Source: Acheta domesticus (lineage: Eukaryota; Arthropoda; Insecta; Orthoptera; Gryllidae). Taken from it: a DNA stretch of 64,000 nt. The stretch lies in assembly GCA_031308135.1 (NCBI GenBank), contig JAHLJT010003656.1:48614335-48678334 (forward strand). Direction: 5' to 3'. A model generated the notes under the pieces. The model was not told the DNA's origin. It saw nothing but the letters and a program-made list of their open reading frames with translations, and searched no databases. Made by a program: the position numbers and the translations under genes. Positions 9,700 through 21,949 of the stretch are shown here, piece by piece (position 1 is the first letter of the stretch; each line of letters starts with the position of its first letter).

Positions 9700-11930
9700 G
9701 ACCTAGCAATACGTTTTTATCGAAAAATCACCTTTTTTTCGCAGCATTACGATACTTTATCTTAGAAAGCAAGAGAGTAAAAATCACATAATATGATGAT
9801 AAAAATTTCACAATTTTAACATTCTAGAAAGTAATCTGCTTCAACACTTCGATGATAAATTCGGAGTCTCCCTCAGGCAGTAACATCAAATAGAAAACGA
9901 ATTGTCTTAAGAAATTTTGAATATTGATATGTAATTAAAATATATTGAATTTAAATGATTGCCTACGTTTTTGAGTGATGTATAAACAATTAAAACAGTT
10001 TTTTAGAAATCTTTACTCAACTTCTTTCTACTTTTCTTCAGTTTTTGTTCACTTGTAGAGCTCTCCTTTTCCTGCCTTCCCTCTTTTTGCATTGCGTGAT
10101 GCATTTTAATTAATTCCGGAAGGCAGCGTGTTTCATTATTTTAATTTTGTTGTCCCGGGCATGTCAGACAGATATTACCACAAAATGGGAAGCAGACTTC
10201 TTTGGTTTCGTCCTGCTCCCTTCAACCTTGCAGTCACTCGCTGATGTAGCTGTGCCGCAGAAAGTTCAGGAAGGGTGGAGAAAATGTTTGACTTTATACC
10301 ATTACTAAGGTAGCAGATGCAAATTCGCCTATGAAAAAGCCGTAAACTACCAGGAAAGTAGGTTTTTGAATTATTTAACACGAGAAAAAAATTGTATTTA
10401 TCTTCTCAATGAACGAAAATATTTAACTATTTATTTAGTTTAAGTTTTTTACTCCATTAGAATAAAGTTTGCTCAATTATACATAGTTGTCCCATTTTCA
10501 TTAGAACTTCTGGAGTTTTAAACTTGTGTGTGTAAATATTCTATTCTTTTCCGACACTTTTCTACAAACTTAACAAACTAATCACAATTTACTAAACATT
10601 ACATCTTTAAATCACTTAATGTTTTGAAAAAAAAACAACAACAACAGAATGACACAGTTCGGTTTCTTCAAAATATTGTTCTATCTACGACAGTGTGCTC
10701 ACAGAAAAATAGTGCACAGTGTTTCATTCTGAGCTACATATATCCCATTCCTGAAAATTACCATTTTCAACTTGTTTTTCTTATTACTTTATTTCCAAAC
10801 CAACATTTTCATCCAGTAGTGGCCATTTGTTTTGATCCAATAGTGGCCGAAATTAAAAGGGTTAGCAAAGGTCATATACATTATTCGGTAAAGCGCATGA
10901 CCTCTTTTGATTATTCTCCTCTCTCGTAATGTGGCTATATCTCAATGGCTATTTGTGTAACTTTCCGTATATCTTTGAGTTTTTTCTAATAGATGGAGTG
11001 TTAAAAGAATATGATTTAAAACATTATAATATAGTGTAACTTTTACCAATAATACGAGAAAGTATTGCCTGTTATAAGACCACTATTTTTAAAATAATGG
11101 TACTCCAATTTTATAATTATTAATACTTCCAGTGTGTCAAAATCTTGGGTACCTCAAACTTTGCAGTGTAACTAAATTTTCTCCGTTTGATTAAAAGAAC
11201 AAAATTATTTTTTATAAAAATGCCTAAAGTAATTGGAGAGACTGAGATAAATATCGTCTGAACGTGATTTCCGTCGTTTCTTTGACATGCTAATTTTTGT
11301 GTAGTTACGTATTGTTACTTGTAGAACAACATAATATATTTTCATTCATTCTACAGATGAGGAAGAAGCGTGAAAAGTAAAGCTCAGCATTAATAAACTT
11401 ATTTTACACACATGTAGTCATCTTCGAACGTCCTTACCCAAAAATGTTGCAATTACCATTTCGTACAATATAAAAATGAAACATTAACCTTCATAACCAC
11501 AAACATTTTCGTTACTAGTAATACAAAAATGTTGGATTTCATGTACATATTTTAGGTATAAAAATATTGTATACTATAACTTAAAATTGTCCCTTGTAAT
11601 TAATATTACTATTCTTATGAGCGCTAGCTCTTGAAATATGTTTTGATCTTCCAATATATCACATTCCTTACACGGAATTTGGTCAAACAGTATTGACCTT
11701 CCCCACTGAAACCACTCGCCAGTTGCTAAACTAAATGCAGACAGATGCCATCGACGTAATGGCCATGAAACGTAGAGTTAGCTCTTCATCTGCAATATCC
11801 GAAGTCGCAATGGACAATGGTCACAACAATGTAATCTCGCAGCTATAAAGGATATCCATGCGAGCATAATTTATCCATATCCTACGCACGGGAGAGCCTG
11901 CCGAAATAAAGAGGAAAATTCAAAACGACC
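9700..11930. other. A+T-rich stretch, nothing recognised
   Basis: No supported gene. A short duplicated phrase (CCAGTAGTGGCC / CCAATAGTGGCC near 10813 and 10839) and scattered A+T-rich runs are the only structure. Confidence 0.4.
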
Positions 11931-11934
11931 TCTA

Positions 11935-12480
11935 AAATCTGTTTCCGCGCGCGGCCCAGCGTGGTCGTGAAACCCCGACGAAACGACGAAGAGTGGGACG
12001 CAGGGAAAACAGAAAGCACGAGGTCAAATAACAAGCAGAGTGAAACGGGAGTAAGCAATTAGGGAATATAACGAAGCTTTATTTTATCGCTGGAGAGCGC
12101 TACGTGCTAGTACCTGCTACAGCGGAGCGGGCGGGAGTCGGTGTATAAGCAAACACAGCCGGCAGGCTGGCGAGCCTCACGTTGGCGCTGACCTCGGTGG
12201 CCGTAGCTTTGCCCTGCTTACGCCGTGCAACCGTTGTTGATATGTTTGCCTTTTCAATTTGGGGACATTTGCGTCCCGTCTTTTTCTCGAGGGAAATGCG
12301 GCTGTAGTGAAAATCGGTAAGTGTGAGGGCAATTCGCACGTTTGCAATTTACAAGGCTTGCAATTCAAAGGGAGAAAGGGAATGCCCATTTTAATCTTCC
12401 GCTGGTTCGTGACGATCGAAGCAGGTGTTCCAACTCCTAGCGAGTTCTCTATAAATTAAAGTCTTTTACACGAACAGTTA
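11935..12480. other. Moderately G+C-rich segment, possible unique sequence
   Basis: A block of balanced composition. The plus strand at about 12313 has a GAAAATCGGTAAGTGTG word that resembles a 5' splice site, but no matching protein domain is visible in any frame. A 66-codon plus frame and 70-79-codon minus frames are not recognisable. Listed because unique, balanced DNA in this window is rare. Confidence 0.2.
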
Positions 12481-12489
12481 TTGACATTT

Positions 12490-13550
12490 CGTTATTTTCA
12501 AGTTTCTTTTCGTAACATTGGTAATTTTTTATCTACAATACATCGTAGTTAAATACATTCAATAGAGGTGCTATCTAGCAATGTGGATGTGTAGGTGAAG
12601 CTAGATGAAAGTGCTATCTAGTAAAAGCAAAAGAGGTATTATCTTCTTCTATAGGAACATTTTGCTCACATTTTTAAAGAAAACTAGCTGAAATAATGAC
12701 ATTTAGCAAACATTTATGATTAAAAGTTCGGTTTTCTATGTATCGTATGTATAGAGTATGTTAAAAAATATAGAACGTCTTAATAATAACAATTTTTGAG
12801 CGCCATTGAGTCGAACTAGCCGTTCCCAGCAACTAAATGTGCTGGTGAACTTCAAATTCAAGTCTCATGTGCTGGTCTCAAACTTCATGTGCTGGTCTGC
12901 GAGTGCAAAGTTACATTTCATTTAACTGGAGTTATTCAATTATCTTGTAATATATTTTTCATTAGTATTAAATTTCCACTTAAACGATTTTCGAGCAAAT
13001 TATGGACTGTACAAATAAGACTGTTACAAACTGTAAGTAACGGCAATTCAATTTAAATTCAATTCCTGTTTTTAAATGCGCTCGAGAAAACTTCCGAAGG
13101 CTCTCCTGGGAAATGAGTGATTTTGGAGTAGTGGCCCTGTTGCATTAGGAGTTTGATGTGACGTTTACCTGATTGTTAAGCAATTCCTGATTACCAATGA
13201 CCTGTAGATACCATTCTTACGCGATGGAAGTTCATGTACCTGGCGAAGATCCATGCGCGAGGAGTTGCCTCACAATCATATAACATCTATATATTATGAA
13301 TGTATGAAATATCCGACCACAAGTCCGACTACATGCCTTAGGTGTTTGTAATATTTATTCTGAGACACCTTTAAATATAATGGAAACATATTTTTTTACT
13401 GAAAATGCTTATTCAGTGGGCCCAAACCTGAGAGAAACAACACGAATATCAGTTACAATATTTTGTATTCCAAACATTGCTTAATAAAATTGAAATAATT
13501 ACGCGTGTACAAGTAATTATTAGAGGGAATACGAAAGAGAAATACATAAC
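12490..13550. other. A+T-rich stretch, nothing recognised
   Basis: Two short local duplications (GTGCTATCTAG near 12568 and 12612; ATGTGCTGGTCT near 12868 and 12886). No gene or RNA supported. Confidence 0.4.
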
Positions 13551-13551
13551 G

Positions 13552-13690
13552 ATGAGCGGCTCAGTTAGCTCAGAGCCGTAAAAGCCGCTATCCCTACAGC
13601 GACTCTTATTAGGAAGATCTAGGGTTCGATTCTGACTGTGGTGGAATTTTAGACAGGGTTACGAGCTAGATCGTTTTTTTAAACAAAATT
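13552..13690 (+). repeat. tRNA-derived SINE or tRNA-like relic
   Basis: Pol III promoter-like boxes are present: an A-box-like GGCTCAGTTAGCTCAG near 13557 and a B-box-like GGTTCGATTCT at 13623-13633, followed by a T run. The intervening sequence cannot fold into a proper cloverleaf with paired acceptor ends, so it is called a SINE or relic, not a tRNA gene. Confidence 0.5.
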
Positions 13691-13919
13691 ATATTTTAAG
13701 TTAAATTTTACAAATATTTCACTGAAATGCAACAAATGCATTCAAATATGAATAAGCTGAAACCATCGTAATCTTTTGAAAATATTTATCAAAACGAAAC
13801 AAAATGTTACAATTGTCACTTCTTAGGGATGTCTAATTTGTGAGTGATGATTAGTTTTCTCATTAGACTTACCCTTACGTACTCTTACGAATGTCATGAT
13901 TTTATATAAACAATCTATC

Positions 13920-13931
13920 TTATTATTATTA

Positions 13932-13965
<34 letters not shown>
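13920..13965. repeat. (ATT)n microsatellite
   Basis: About 15 ATT/TTA units with one GTT interruption. Confidence 0.9.
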
Positions 13966-13969
13966 AGTG

Positions 13970-14760
13970 CTATTTGAGAGACGTCCTTTGTGCCTCTGCG
14001 CGCTATGGTGCGACATGTACTAAAACCTTGCCATAATTGCTAATAAAAATGGTTGTACTTAAGACATTAATATCTAAGAGATTTCGTAGTTTCTGAATTC
14101 ATTTATAGAAAAGAAATTTCAAAGCTCAAATGGCATATCGACTAGTAAAAAATAAGCATATTTCCATCAAAATACGGATGCAAAAATATTTTTCACATCT
14201 GTGAATACAATTAAATTTTTATAATGCAGCAAAATGACGATAAATCAAAAGGATGTAGATATGTGCAGGTTTATAAGTATTATTCTGATTAAGAACATTC
14301 TGCTTGATAAATAAACACATTGGTTGGAGTGGAACAAACATATAATTCACAATGTTGATGACTAATATTATACTGTATAGTTTTGTATATTATTAGCACG
14401 CATCAAATATAAAAACAATGGACACGTGTTCTTAAAATTTATTTAACTTATCGTTACAAGTGTCTGCTATTTGAAAATGAGAAAAAAAGACACAAAAATG
14501 CAGTTTAAAGCACTTTTTCTCTAACAGGATTCGGCGACAAATATCAACAAACTTGTGCGAATCGACCAACGATAATTTTAGGAGACGGAGAGGAAAGCAA
14601 AAACAATTCAATTAACTTCTAAGAACTGAAATATTATGCTGCAAAGTTTTTTGGAAAATAATTTAAAATTGAATTATTAATTGAAAATTCTCAACGCGTA
14701 ATTTCAATTTCTTCATTTCGGGTTTTGGGCTACTACTTCCGTGTGCCGGCTGGCGTGGCG
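13970..14760. other. A+T-rich stretch, nothing recognised
   Basis: No supported coding, RNA or repeat feature. Confidence 0.4.
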
Positions 14761-14764
14761 CTGA

Positions 14765-14870
14765 TGCCAAGGTGAGCGGCACGGCGAGAGCGCGCTTAAG
14801 CTCAATTCCAGGTGAATACCGGAGCAGTACCCTAACAAACGGACCACGGACCGCGCTGACAATATTCAAC
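14765..14870 (-). repeat. Family F fragment (inverted)
   Basis: On the minus strand it reads GGTCCGTTTGTTAGGGTACT then GCTCCGGTATTCACCTG, the same block seen in the longer copies near 40995 and 62645. Confidence 0.55.
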
Positions 14871-14890
14871 CATACGTGGAAACACCAAGC

Positions 14891-15125
14891 ATACAGTGCG
14901 ATTTGTATAACTTTGCCCCTCGAACTCCTGTGGCCACGATGGAATATCACACGGCATATCGTATCTTTCTCGCTCGCGCCGCTAGAAGTCGCATGATCGC
15001 AAGCACTGCATGATACGGTCGCGATCATGCGATACCCAGCGGCACGACTGAGAAAGACGCGAAATACCGTGACATATTCCATCGTGAAGACGGGCCTTGA
15101 GGGACAAAGTTAGAAAAATCGCAGT
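14891..15125 (-). mobile_element. Palindromic MITE, family B copy 1
   Basis: A 235-bp element whose two halves are inverted repeats of about 70 bp. Both ends, read inward, have ACTGCGATTTTT-like, then CACGATGGAATAT, then CACGGCATATCG/CACGGTATTTCG. It matches 23103-23342 in opposite orientation across its length, including a shared CGCATGATCGC core. It lies beside the family F fragment. A 139-codon minus frame runs through it but is only an accident of the element. Confidence 0.75.
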
Positions 15126-15229
15126 ACAGTAGAGGACTTCGGTCCAGGCCGCCTAAAATCTATAATTGAAATCCTCGGGGGCAATAACATGCTGTGCCAC
15201 AAAACTTGAATTTTGAGAAAATGGTGATT

Positions 15230-15445
15230 AAAGGTTTAGACATTGCATTCTGTTGATAGCGATAAAGAATCACTGCTATCTAGCAGCGACTCTTCAAAAT
15301 TAAAACCCAAAATCTACATACATCTATGGAATATCGAAATACACTAATATTTCAATTTCATCAGAAATGTGGCGGAGCATGTTATTGCCTCAGTTTTCAG
15401 CTGAAGAACCCAAGCGCTGTACGCAGGTTGACTCTGATTTCGTCT
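15230..15445 (+). repeat. Dispersed repeat shared with 40310-40445
   Basis: Shared phrases in order: CATTGCATT, AAAACCC(A/C)AA(A/C)ATCTA, ATACATCTATGG / ATACATTTCTGG, CAATTTCATCAGAAAT and GCATGTTATTGCCT / GCATGCTATTGCCT. Near 40310 it stands directly before family F copies, so it may be part of the same larger element. Confidence 0.55.
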
Positions 15446-15449
15446 TGTG

Positions 15450-16260
15450 CCTGATGTCATGAGCGATAAGGGCGGTAAGGTCAAGGCTAAAGTCACCGTC
15501 AAGGTTCGCTCCAGCCACGGAGGGCTTCAGTTCAGTATTTTTGTTTTTGATTTTTTTAAAATTTATTTTCTTCTCGTTCGACTTTCGTCTTTCGAGGATT
15601 TTGATGGGTACATTGTTACATACAATGAATTTACGGGGCCATACTAAGTCAAATGCGGGTCTCGGTGCAATCCTTCACTATTTTTAAAATTTCATATATG
15701 AATAACTTGACTAACGGAAGATTTGCATTTATTGTCTAGAAGTGGAGGGAGGGTGTTTATGGAAAAAGGGGGCAAATGATTTTATGACTCAGGGTGGGCG
15801 AAAGAGTTCTTGTGAAGAATATATGCGTTTTGACCTAGATTGAATATTAGAGTGTTAGGACATGCGGGGAGGAGAGAATAATATTTTTGAGAGGTTTGCG
15901 AAACGAATTCTGACCGTAGAGGTACTTCAAGCTCTTGATGAATTTGTGAATTAGAAACGAACCATGGTGCTTTCAATGTTTTCAGTTCATTGTGTGTCCT
16001 ATACACTGTCTTCTGCGCAAGGACAGCTACGGGCATTTTTCAAGGTGCTTCTCCATAATTCGCCTGTGGCTGATCGGAGTAACTCATAGAAAACTGCCGT
16101 CAAGAATAGCCGTTGGTTAAAATTTTTAAAACAGCGGCATCGACACACCTATCAAGCTAATGTTGAAAATTCGCCACCGTCGGGTCTACAGAGAATCATT
16201 GGCCCTCACAGTTTGAGACACTGGACTCACGTTACGTCTCAGGAGGTCGAAGTGTATCCG
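15450..16260. other. Mixed stretch, nothing recognised
   Basis: Short frames near 15447 (plus) and 16036 (minus) match nothing. No repeat recognised. Confidence 0.35.
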
Positions 16261-16267
16261 TTGAATA

Positions 16268-16520
16268 TGGTGTTACTGGTGGTGGTGGTGATGGTGGTAG
16301 TAGTAGTGGTGGTTGCGGTGATGGAATGTTATGGTTGTTCTGGTGGTGGTTGCAGCGGAGATGATGGTGATAGTGGTAAAAGTGATGGTGATGGTGATAC
16401 TGGGAATTGTGGTGGTGATAGTGTTGTTGGTGATGGTGTTGGTGATGGTGGTGTTGCTGATGATGGGATAGTGGTGGTGATGGTGGTGGGGGTGTATTGA
16501 TGTGGGTGGGATAGTGGTGC
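16268..16520. repeat. Degenerate (GGT/GAT)n tract
   Basis: A run of GGTGGTGGTGATGGTGG-type triplets with T/A substitutions. It leads directly into the extreme G+C block. Open frames (Val/Gly or His/Thr-rich) are compositional. Confidence 0.75.
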
Positions 16521-17490
16521 GATATAAGCGATGTTTACGAGGCAGTGGTGGTGATGGTGATTGGGGCGGTGGGAGGAGATGGGAGCGATGGCGTGGGCGT
16601 CCGCGGCGGGCGGGACGGTTGCTCGTGCGACGGGGCTGCTTGCGCGCCTGGGGCGCCGGTGCTGGAGGCCTGTGGAGGCGTGGGTGGGGGTGGGGAGGGG
16701 GTGGAGTTGGGGAGCGAGCGTCGCGGGCGGACGCGACTCCGCGAATTTGTCTCCTTTTACGACGCCCTAAAGCTTTACGGCAGCGGCGTCGAGTTGAGGC
16801 CGCGCGACAGAGCGGCGCGGGCGGGGCGGGGCCCTGGGCGGGGCGCGGAGCGGGGCGCAGATCGGGCCGGGAGCGGGACGGGGCGCGGGACGGAGCGCGG
16901 GGCGGGGTTCGGCGCGGGGCGGGGCGCGGGGCGGGGCGCGGGGCGGAGGGGAGCGCGGGGCAGGGCTGGGTGGAGCGGGGCGGGGCGGAGCGGGCCGGAG
17001 TGCCGGGCAGAGCGGGGTGCGGGGGAGGGCGGGGCGAGGGGGTGGGCAGGGCGGGCGGGGGCGGGCACTGGGCAGGGTGGGGCGGGGCGCGGGGCGGGTT
17101 ACGGGGCAGGGCGGGGGCAGGGCGTGGGCGCTGCGGGGAGCGGGGCGTGGAGCGGGGCGTGGACGGGGCACGGGACGGAGCGCAGGGCGGGGTGCGGCGC
17201 GGGGCGGGGTTCGGCGCGGGGCGGAGCGGGGCGTGGAGCGGGGCGTGGAGCGGGGCGTGGAGCGGGGCGTGGAGCGGGGCGTGGAGCGGGGCGTGGAGCG
17301 GGGCGTGGAGCGGGGCGTGGAGCGGGGCGTGGAGCGGGGCGTGGAGCGGGGCGTGGAGCGGGGCGGGGCGGGGAGCGGAGCGGGGCGGGGCTGAGCGCGC
17401 GCGAGGTGGGCGGAGCGCGGGGCGGAGCGTGGGGCGGGGCGTGGGGCGGGGCGGTGGGGCGGGGCGTGGGGCGGGGCGACAGACCCTGGC
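16520..17490. repeat. Extreme G+C block with a 12-bp satellite
   Basis: About 950 bp of GGGGCG-rich DNA with strong G/C strand asymmetry. At about 17224-17362 the 12-mer GAGCGGGGCGTG is repeated 11-12 times almost perfectly. Most of the block consists of GGGGC words spaced a few bases apart, a pattern with high G-quadruplex potential. Frames of 405, 417 and 433 codons are open on both strands because the repeat avoids stop codons. A less repetitive segment at 16730-16815 (frame reading EFVSFYDALKLYGSGVEL) interrupts it and is the only part with a protein-like look; no family recognised. Confidence 0.75.
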
Positions 17491-17499
17491 TACGCACCA

Positions 17500-18380
17500 C
17501 TCCACCCCGCCCGACCACGCCCAACACAAGCGTTCCAACCCAGCTCGCCGCCCGCCTTTCGGCCACTTTGTCACCCATCGGCATTTTCCTCTTCATCCCC
17601 AAATCGCCCTTCCGAAACGACTTTCTGTTCCGTACACTTTTTCCATCTGTTTTTATAACGAGTACGCAGATCACATTTTGGAGGAGCGCTCTACAAAAAT
17701 GTCTTTCTATGAAGTATGATTTTGAGTATTATGAGAGAAGCAAGATGTCTGTGGTTCATTGCCATTGTGAAATAAATTTGTTCAGGTGCTTTTACTGAAA
17801 TGAACAAGTAAGAGGAAAGTATTGGTAAGCCACGATCAGAAGAAAGAATTATTATTCTATGACTTTTATTTCAACAATTTAATAATTAACTTTTATTTTT
17901 GTCAATTAATTTACGACACAAACTATTAAAATACACAATACTTTTTATGTGGATTATAAACGAAAACGCCGAACCGCAGAAAACATAATTTGTTATGAAA
18001 TTTGATTTGTATTTGATTTGCAAATTGATTTTGAAAGAGTGAGGTCAAAAACACGCAAAACTTGTATTTTCATCAAATAAAATGTGGACAAATTTAATAC
18101 ATCAAATTAAAAAGGGACATGCATTACAAATGTTAATTTTTATGCCAATTAAGAAAAGCAACATTCTTTTAAATAAACATTCCAGTAGGAATGTAAAATA
18201 AAAATTCCAGTAGGAAAAGAGTTATTGACGGACTGTTTTCAAATACCTCTCCATAAAGTAGAACGATGTGTATTATTGATCCACCGAAAACGAATAAAAA
18301 AATGTTTCGTTAGAGACGCAATGTTTGTAGCTGATCAAAGGGAATATGTCACTACGCCACCAACAGCAATGACGTCAGCA
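17500..18380. other. A+T-rich stretch, nothing recognised
   Basis: A duplicated phrase (CATTCCAGTAGGAA / AATTCCAGTAGGAA near 18180 and 18205) is the only structure seen. Confidence 0.4.
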
Positions 18381-18469
18381 CAGCCAGTTCATCACCGTCC
18401 CGCTCTTGTTGACTACTCGCTCAACCGCTGACGCCGGGAATAAAGCGGAGCCTGCGCACTAGGAAGACG

Positions 18470-18655
18470 GCGAGCGAGAGCGAGAGAGAGGGAGAGGAGG
18501 GGTGAGAGAGGGCGGGAGGGAGAGAGAGGGGGAGGGGGAGGGAGAGAGGAGGGGAGGGAGAGAGGGGGGGAGGGAGCGGGGGGAGGGAGCGAGGGGGGGA
18601 GAGAGGGGGTGGATGGAGAGAGGGGGGAGGGAGAGAGAGCGAGAGAGACCACGGA
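18470..18655. repeat. Purine-rich (GA/GGGA)n tract
   Basis: About 185 bp in which the plus strand is nearly all G and A, made of GAGAGAGGGAGG-type words. It follows a short G+C-rich segment (18395-18470). Confidence 0.85.
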
Positions 18656-18715
18656 GGTGTTTTGGGAATGAGAGCGTATCTGAGAAGTAGAGACCGGATT
18701 TTTATGTAATTATTA

Positions 18716-19350
18716 GGGGGCGGATTTAAGGAAATGCCATTTTTCTATTTTCACTTTGTAACAATGCCGTTTTGTGTAGAAATTCATTTTATGCCATGAC
18801 AAAAGAAAATGACCCATTTTTATCGATCATTTTTTTTTAATAATTCGTCGATTTCGACTAAAAAGTCCTTTTTTACCCTTTTTCGTCATTTTTACTGCAA
18901 TTTTTGCTGATTTAATCGATTTTTAATATCATTTAATAGAAATTCCTTGAAATAATATTTACGAGATGCAAGAAATGCCCTCCACAGAATTCCTGAGTAG
19001 TCTTTTTCGATTTCTTTGCTCAGAAAGTGTAATGTCAGCCGTTGTGAGTATGTGATTCTAAGGTTCCTCTGAGGTCTATTTGACGACTCAGCCGATTTCA
19101 GGATAACTAAAGGCAGAGTTTCAAACGTTTGCTGGCAGAGTTTCAAACGTTTGCTAGCTGAGTTCATTTGAATGAAAGGAAGAAGCCTCGATTACATCAG
19201 TAATGTATCTAGAACCTTGAGTTGTTCATCCAAACTGATTTTATCACATTCTTTACGTAATTTTTCTTTGGTTTTGAAGCATTTTAAAAACATTTGAAGT
19301 GAATTTATTATCATTTTCGGCGTTGTTTTCGATCGTCAATATCCAACCCC
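18716..19350. mobile_element. MITE, family A copy 2
   Basis: A 635-bp element flanked by TA (18714-18715 and 19351-19352), in the same orientation as copy 1 at 501-1145 and similar end to end. The left end reads GGGGGCGGATTT; the right end read in reverse is GGGGTTGGATAT. It contains a private 22-bp direct duplication, AGAGTTTCAAACGTTTGCT with flanking bases, at 19111-19154. No coding capacity; a 91-codon minus frame is incidental. Confidence 0.72.
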
Positions 19351-19359
19351 TAGTAATTT

Positions 19360-21500
19360 TTGTCTTTGAATATTCAGCTCTCAATAATTAGATAAGATCA
19401 CAATCTTATCTAATTACGACATACATAACACAAAATCTAAGTTGTTCTTAAATATTTTTCCCCTTATTTTATACTACATTAAAGATTATATATTTTATAC
19501 TACATTAAAGATTTATAGACTATTTCCTTTTATTTAGCGCAGTTTGCAAACTTTTTATCTTTCCACCAATTTCCTTCCAACTTGTTTTGAAGAAATATTT
19601 AATACATTTTTACAAAATGATTTTGTTTCAAAATCAGATTCTTTTCTTTCCCGTATTCGGCATTGCGTGCTGGACGACGCAAGGTGTGGCACGCGAAGAC
19701 GCGGTCAGATACACGCGGTTTGGGTTAAACTATCTGCATGGCATGAATATTGCGGCATGTGCGCGTGAATATTTTCTTTAAGTGTGAAAATTATCAGTGA
19801 TGTCTTGGTTTTTGGATTCAACCAATTAATGAGAAAAACTTGTTGTCATGGACGTATAGCCTACGAAGGCAATGTTACCATGATCGTTTGCGGGCCATTG
19901 AATTCTCGCGTTTTAACAGTGGATATCATTACTCTAAAAATTATAAATATACTCTCAAACAACGTAATGCTGTAGGCAAAGCAATATTTAGTTTTAAAAT
20001 TGGTTTAATAAATTATTTATTAATTTTATTTTACATTGTGTAAATTTATTGGTACGTTAATTGGAAAATGAGAGCGTAGTTGTATTTTGCATCCCCCTTT
20101 TATATATTCATTGCATATTCTTATCGTTTTCGTTACATATTTAAGTTCAAATTTTCCTGTTCCATACTACATATTTTTCCGGACTTATCAGCAGACTGCG
20201 AGTTTTCACGAAAGCCTCTACTTTACGCTTTTGACAAAGATGTTTCTAAGCAAGGCAAGTTTCACGAAACTTCTGCACAATAACCAACTTTCTAATGAGG
20301 CCTAAAAACTTCTAGTTAGTATTTAGTCTTCAAAGTGATTCGCCTTACATGGTTGCATTTACTCGTTTTGCAAATATTTGGCTATTAAAACTCTATGATT
20401 TTTCTCTACTAACATTAAGAACTCACGTATTGGGCTATATTTGGTGACGTATGAAGTCGCGCTCTAAACGGAGTATATTGGAATACGTATATTAGAAGAG
20501 AGTACTTTAGTGAATATACTGAGCAGAACAAGATTAATTTCACTTTATGTAAAATAATTATATGTAATAAAATAATATAAAATACTACTACAATACTTAA
20601 AAGATGCATGGGAATTCTGAAAGTGTTACTACTCATAAACGTAAGCGTCATTATACACTGAAATGCAGCGAATTAGTGCCATGATTTTGCGGAGAAACGC
20701 TTACTTTCTGAACAGCAGTTTCTTGACAATTTCTCATCTATAATGTCCAGAAGGTCGTGATTATAGAGAGTCGAAGCTCTCAGAATAGTTTTCCGTATTA
20801 CCGAAGAAAATATCTATTTTTTCGGGTTGTAACTCACAAAAAAACCTAATTCGAGAGAAATTGGTGTGCTGTTTGCGAGAATCCTCAATCGATCGAGCCC
20901 AATTTTTAGTCGTCAGAACCTTAGACTGTGCGTCAGCCCACAGAATTCCAGTACGAACGCTGTTCACAAATGGCATGATGGTCTTTGGAAACCACAACAG
21001 CGCTTCGAGTCTTGGAAAGGCGCGTAAAATTGCGAAGATAGGCAGTCTGCGACGAAATCGAAAAATTTCAAAAAACACTCTCTTCGGGAACCTGTGCTGA
21101 GGCCAAAATGGTAAAATGGAATTATTTATTGCTAATATTATGAGGAAGAACTTTCTTTACACTTGAAATGACCTATCCTAAACAAATACATTTAAGGTCA
21201 AAACTATGTGAGCTCTTCACGTTCGTTTCAATACAATTCGACGAAATTCACCCCTTTCTGAACTGCACGAACTAAGTGTCCGACAGAAGAGGCACGACAA
21301 GGAGAGGCTCCACTACACTTCTGTGTGGAACTCATCTACCATCGCAAATACTAGGAAACTGTTGTCCTACTTGAACTATTGCCTGTTGAGTGATATGGAA
21401 AGGTTAGTCAAACATAACTGTATAGAATAACATTGGAACAACAACGATACGTTAATATAGGTGGTGGATAGATCAATAGAACCAGGAAATATGAACCTCG
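19360..21500. other. A+T-rich stretch with short direct repeats, no gene recognised
   Basis: A near-perfect tandem duplication of TATTTTATACTACATTAAAG lies near 19467-19513. The segment 20760-21100 is more balanced and carries overlapping frames of 105 (minus) and 79 (plus) codons, but neither resembles a known protein. Confidence 0.35.
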
Positions 21501-21508
21501 TGGCAACA

Positions 21509-21940
21509 GCGACTATCTCATGGTTTGATTTCTGAAAGCGACTACCACAGGGTTTGATTTCTGAAAGAGACTACCTCAGGGTTTGATTTCTGAAAGAGAC
21601 TACCTGAGGGTTTGATTTCTGAAAGCGACTACCTCAGGGTTTGATTTCTGAAAGCGACTACCTCAGGATTTGATTTCTGAAAGAGACTACCTGAGGGTTT
21701 GATTTCTGAAAGCGACTACCTCAGGGTTTGATTTCTGAAAGCGACTACCTCAGGATTTGATTTCTGAAAGAGACTACCTGAGGGTTTGATTTCTGAAAGC
21801 GACTACCTGAGGGTTTGATTTCTGAAAGCGACTACCTCAGGGTTTGATTTCTGAAAGCGACTACCTCAGGATTTGATTTCTGAAAGAGACTACCTGAGGG
21901 TTTGATTTCTGAAAGAGACTACCTGAGGGTTTGATTTCTG
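21509..21940. repeat. 29-bp minisatellite, ~15 units, with higher-order pattern
   Basis: Fifteen head-to-tail copies of a 29-bp unit ending GGTTTGATTTCTGAAA. Units differ at three diagnostic sites (GAG or GCG; CTCAG or CTGAG; GGG or GGA). From unit 4 the variants recur in the order GAG-CTGAGGG, GCG-CTCAGGG, GCG-CTCAGGA, giving an 87-bp higher-order repeat seen about three times, once with one extra unit. There are no unique spacers, so it is not a CRISPR. Confidence 0.92.
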
Positions 21941-21949
21941 GCCGCACGG

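Noticed and set aside
12259..12459. 66-codon plus frame with a donor-like GTAAGTG
   Set aside because: No known motif, no acceptor or partner exon; a single donor-like word is expected by chance.
13552..13640. tRNA gene
   Set aside because: A and B boxes are present but no proper acceptor stem or anticodon arm could be made; kept as SINE or relic. The same holds for 31710, 59920 and 60165.
14663..15082. 139-codon minus frame, similar to a 69-codon plus frame at 23149
   Set aside because: The similarity comes from both frames translating copies of the same palindromic MITE, not from a protein-coding gene.
16273..17798. Frames of 405, 417 and 433 codons on both strands
   Set aside because: Produced by GGGGCG-type repeats and the 12-bp satellite; Gly/Arg/Ala or Pro/Arg/Ala content with no domain. 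Only the short island at 16730-16815 looks less repetitive.
21509..21940. CRISPR-like array of 29-bp repeats
   Set aside because: Repeats are contiguous with no unique spacers, in a eukaryotic genome; it is a minisatellite.
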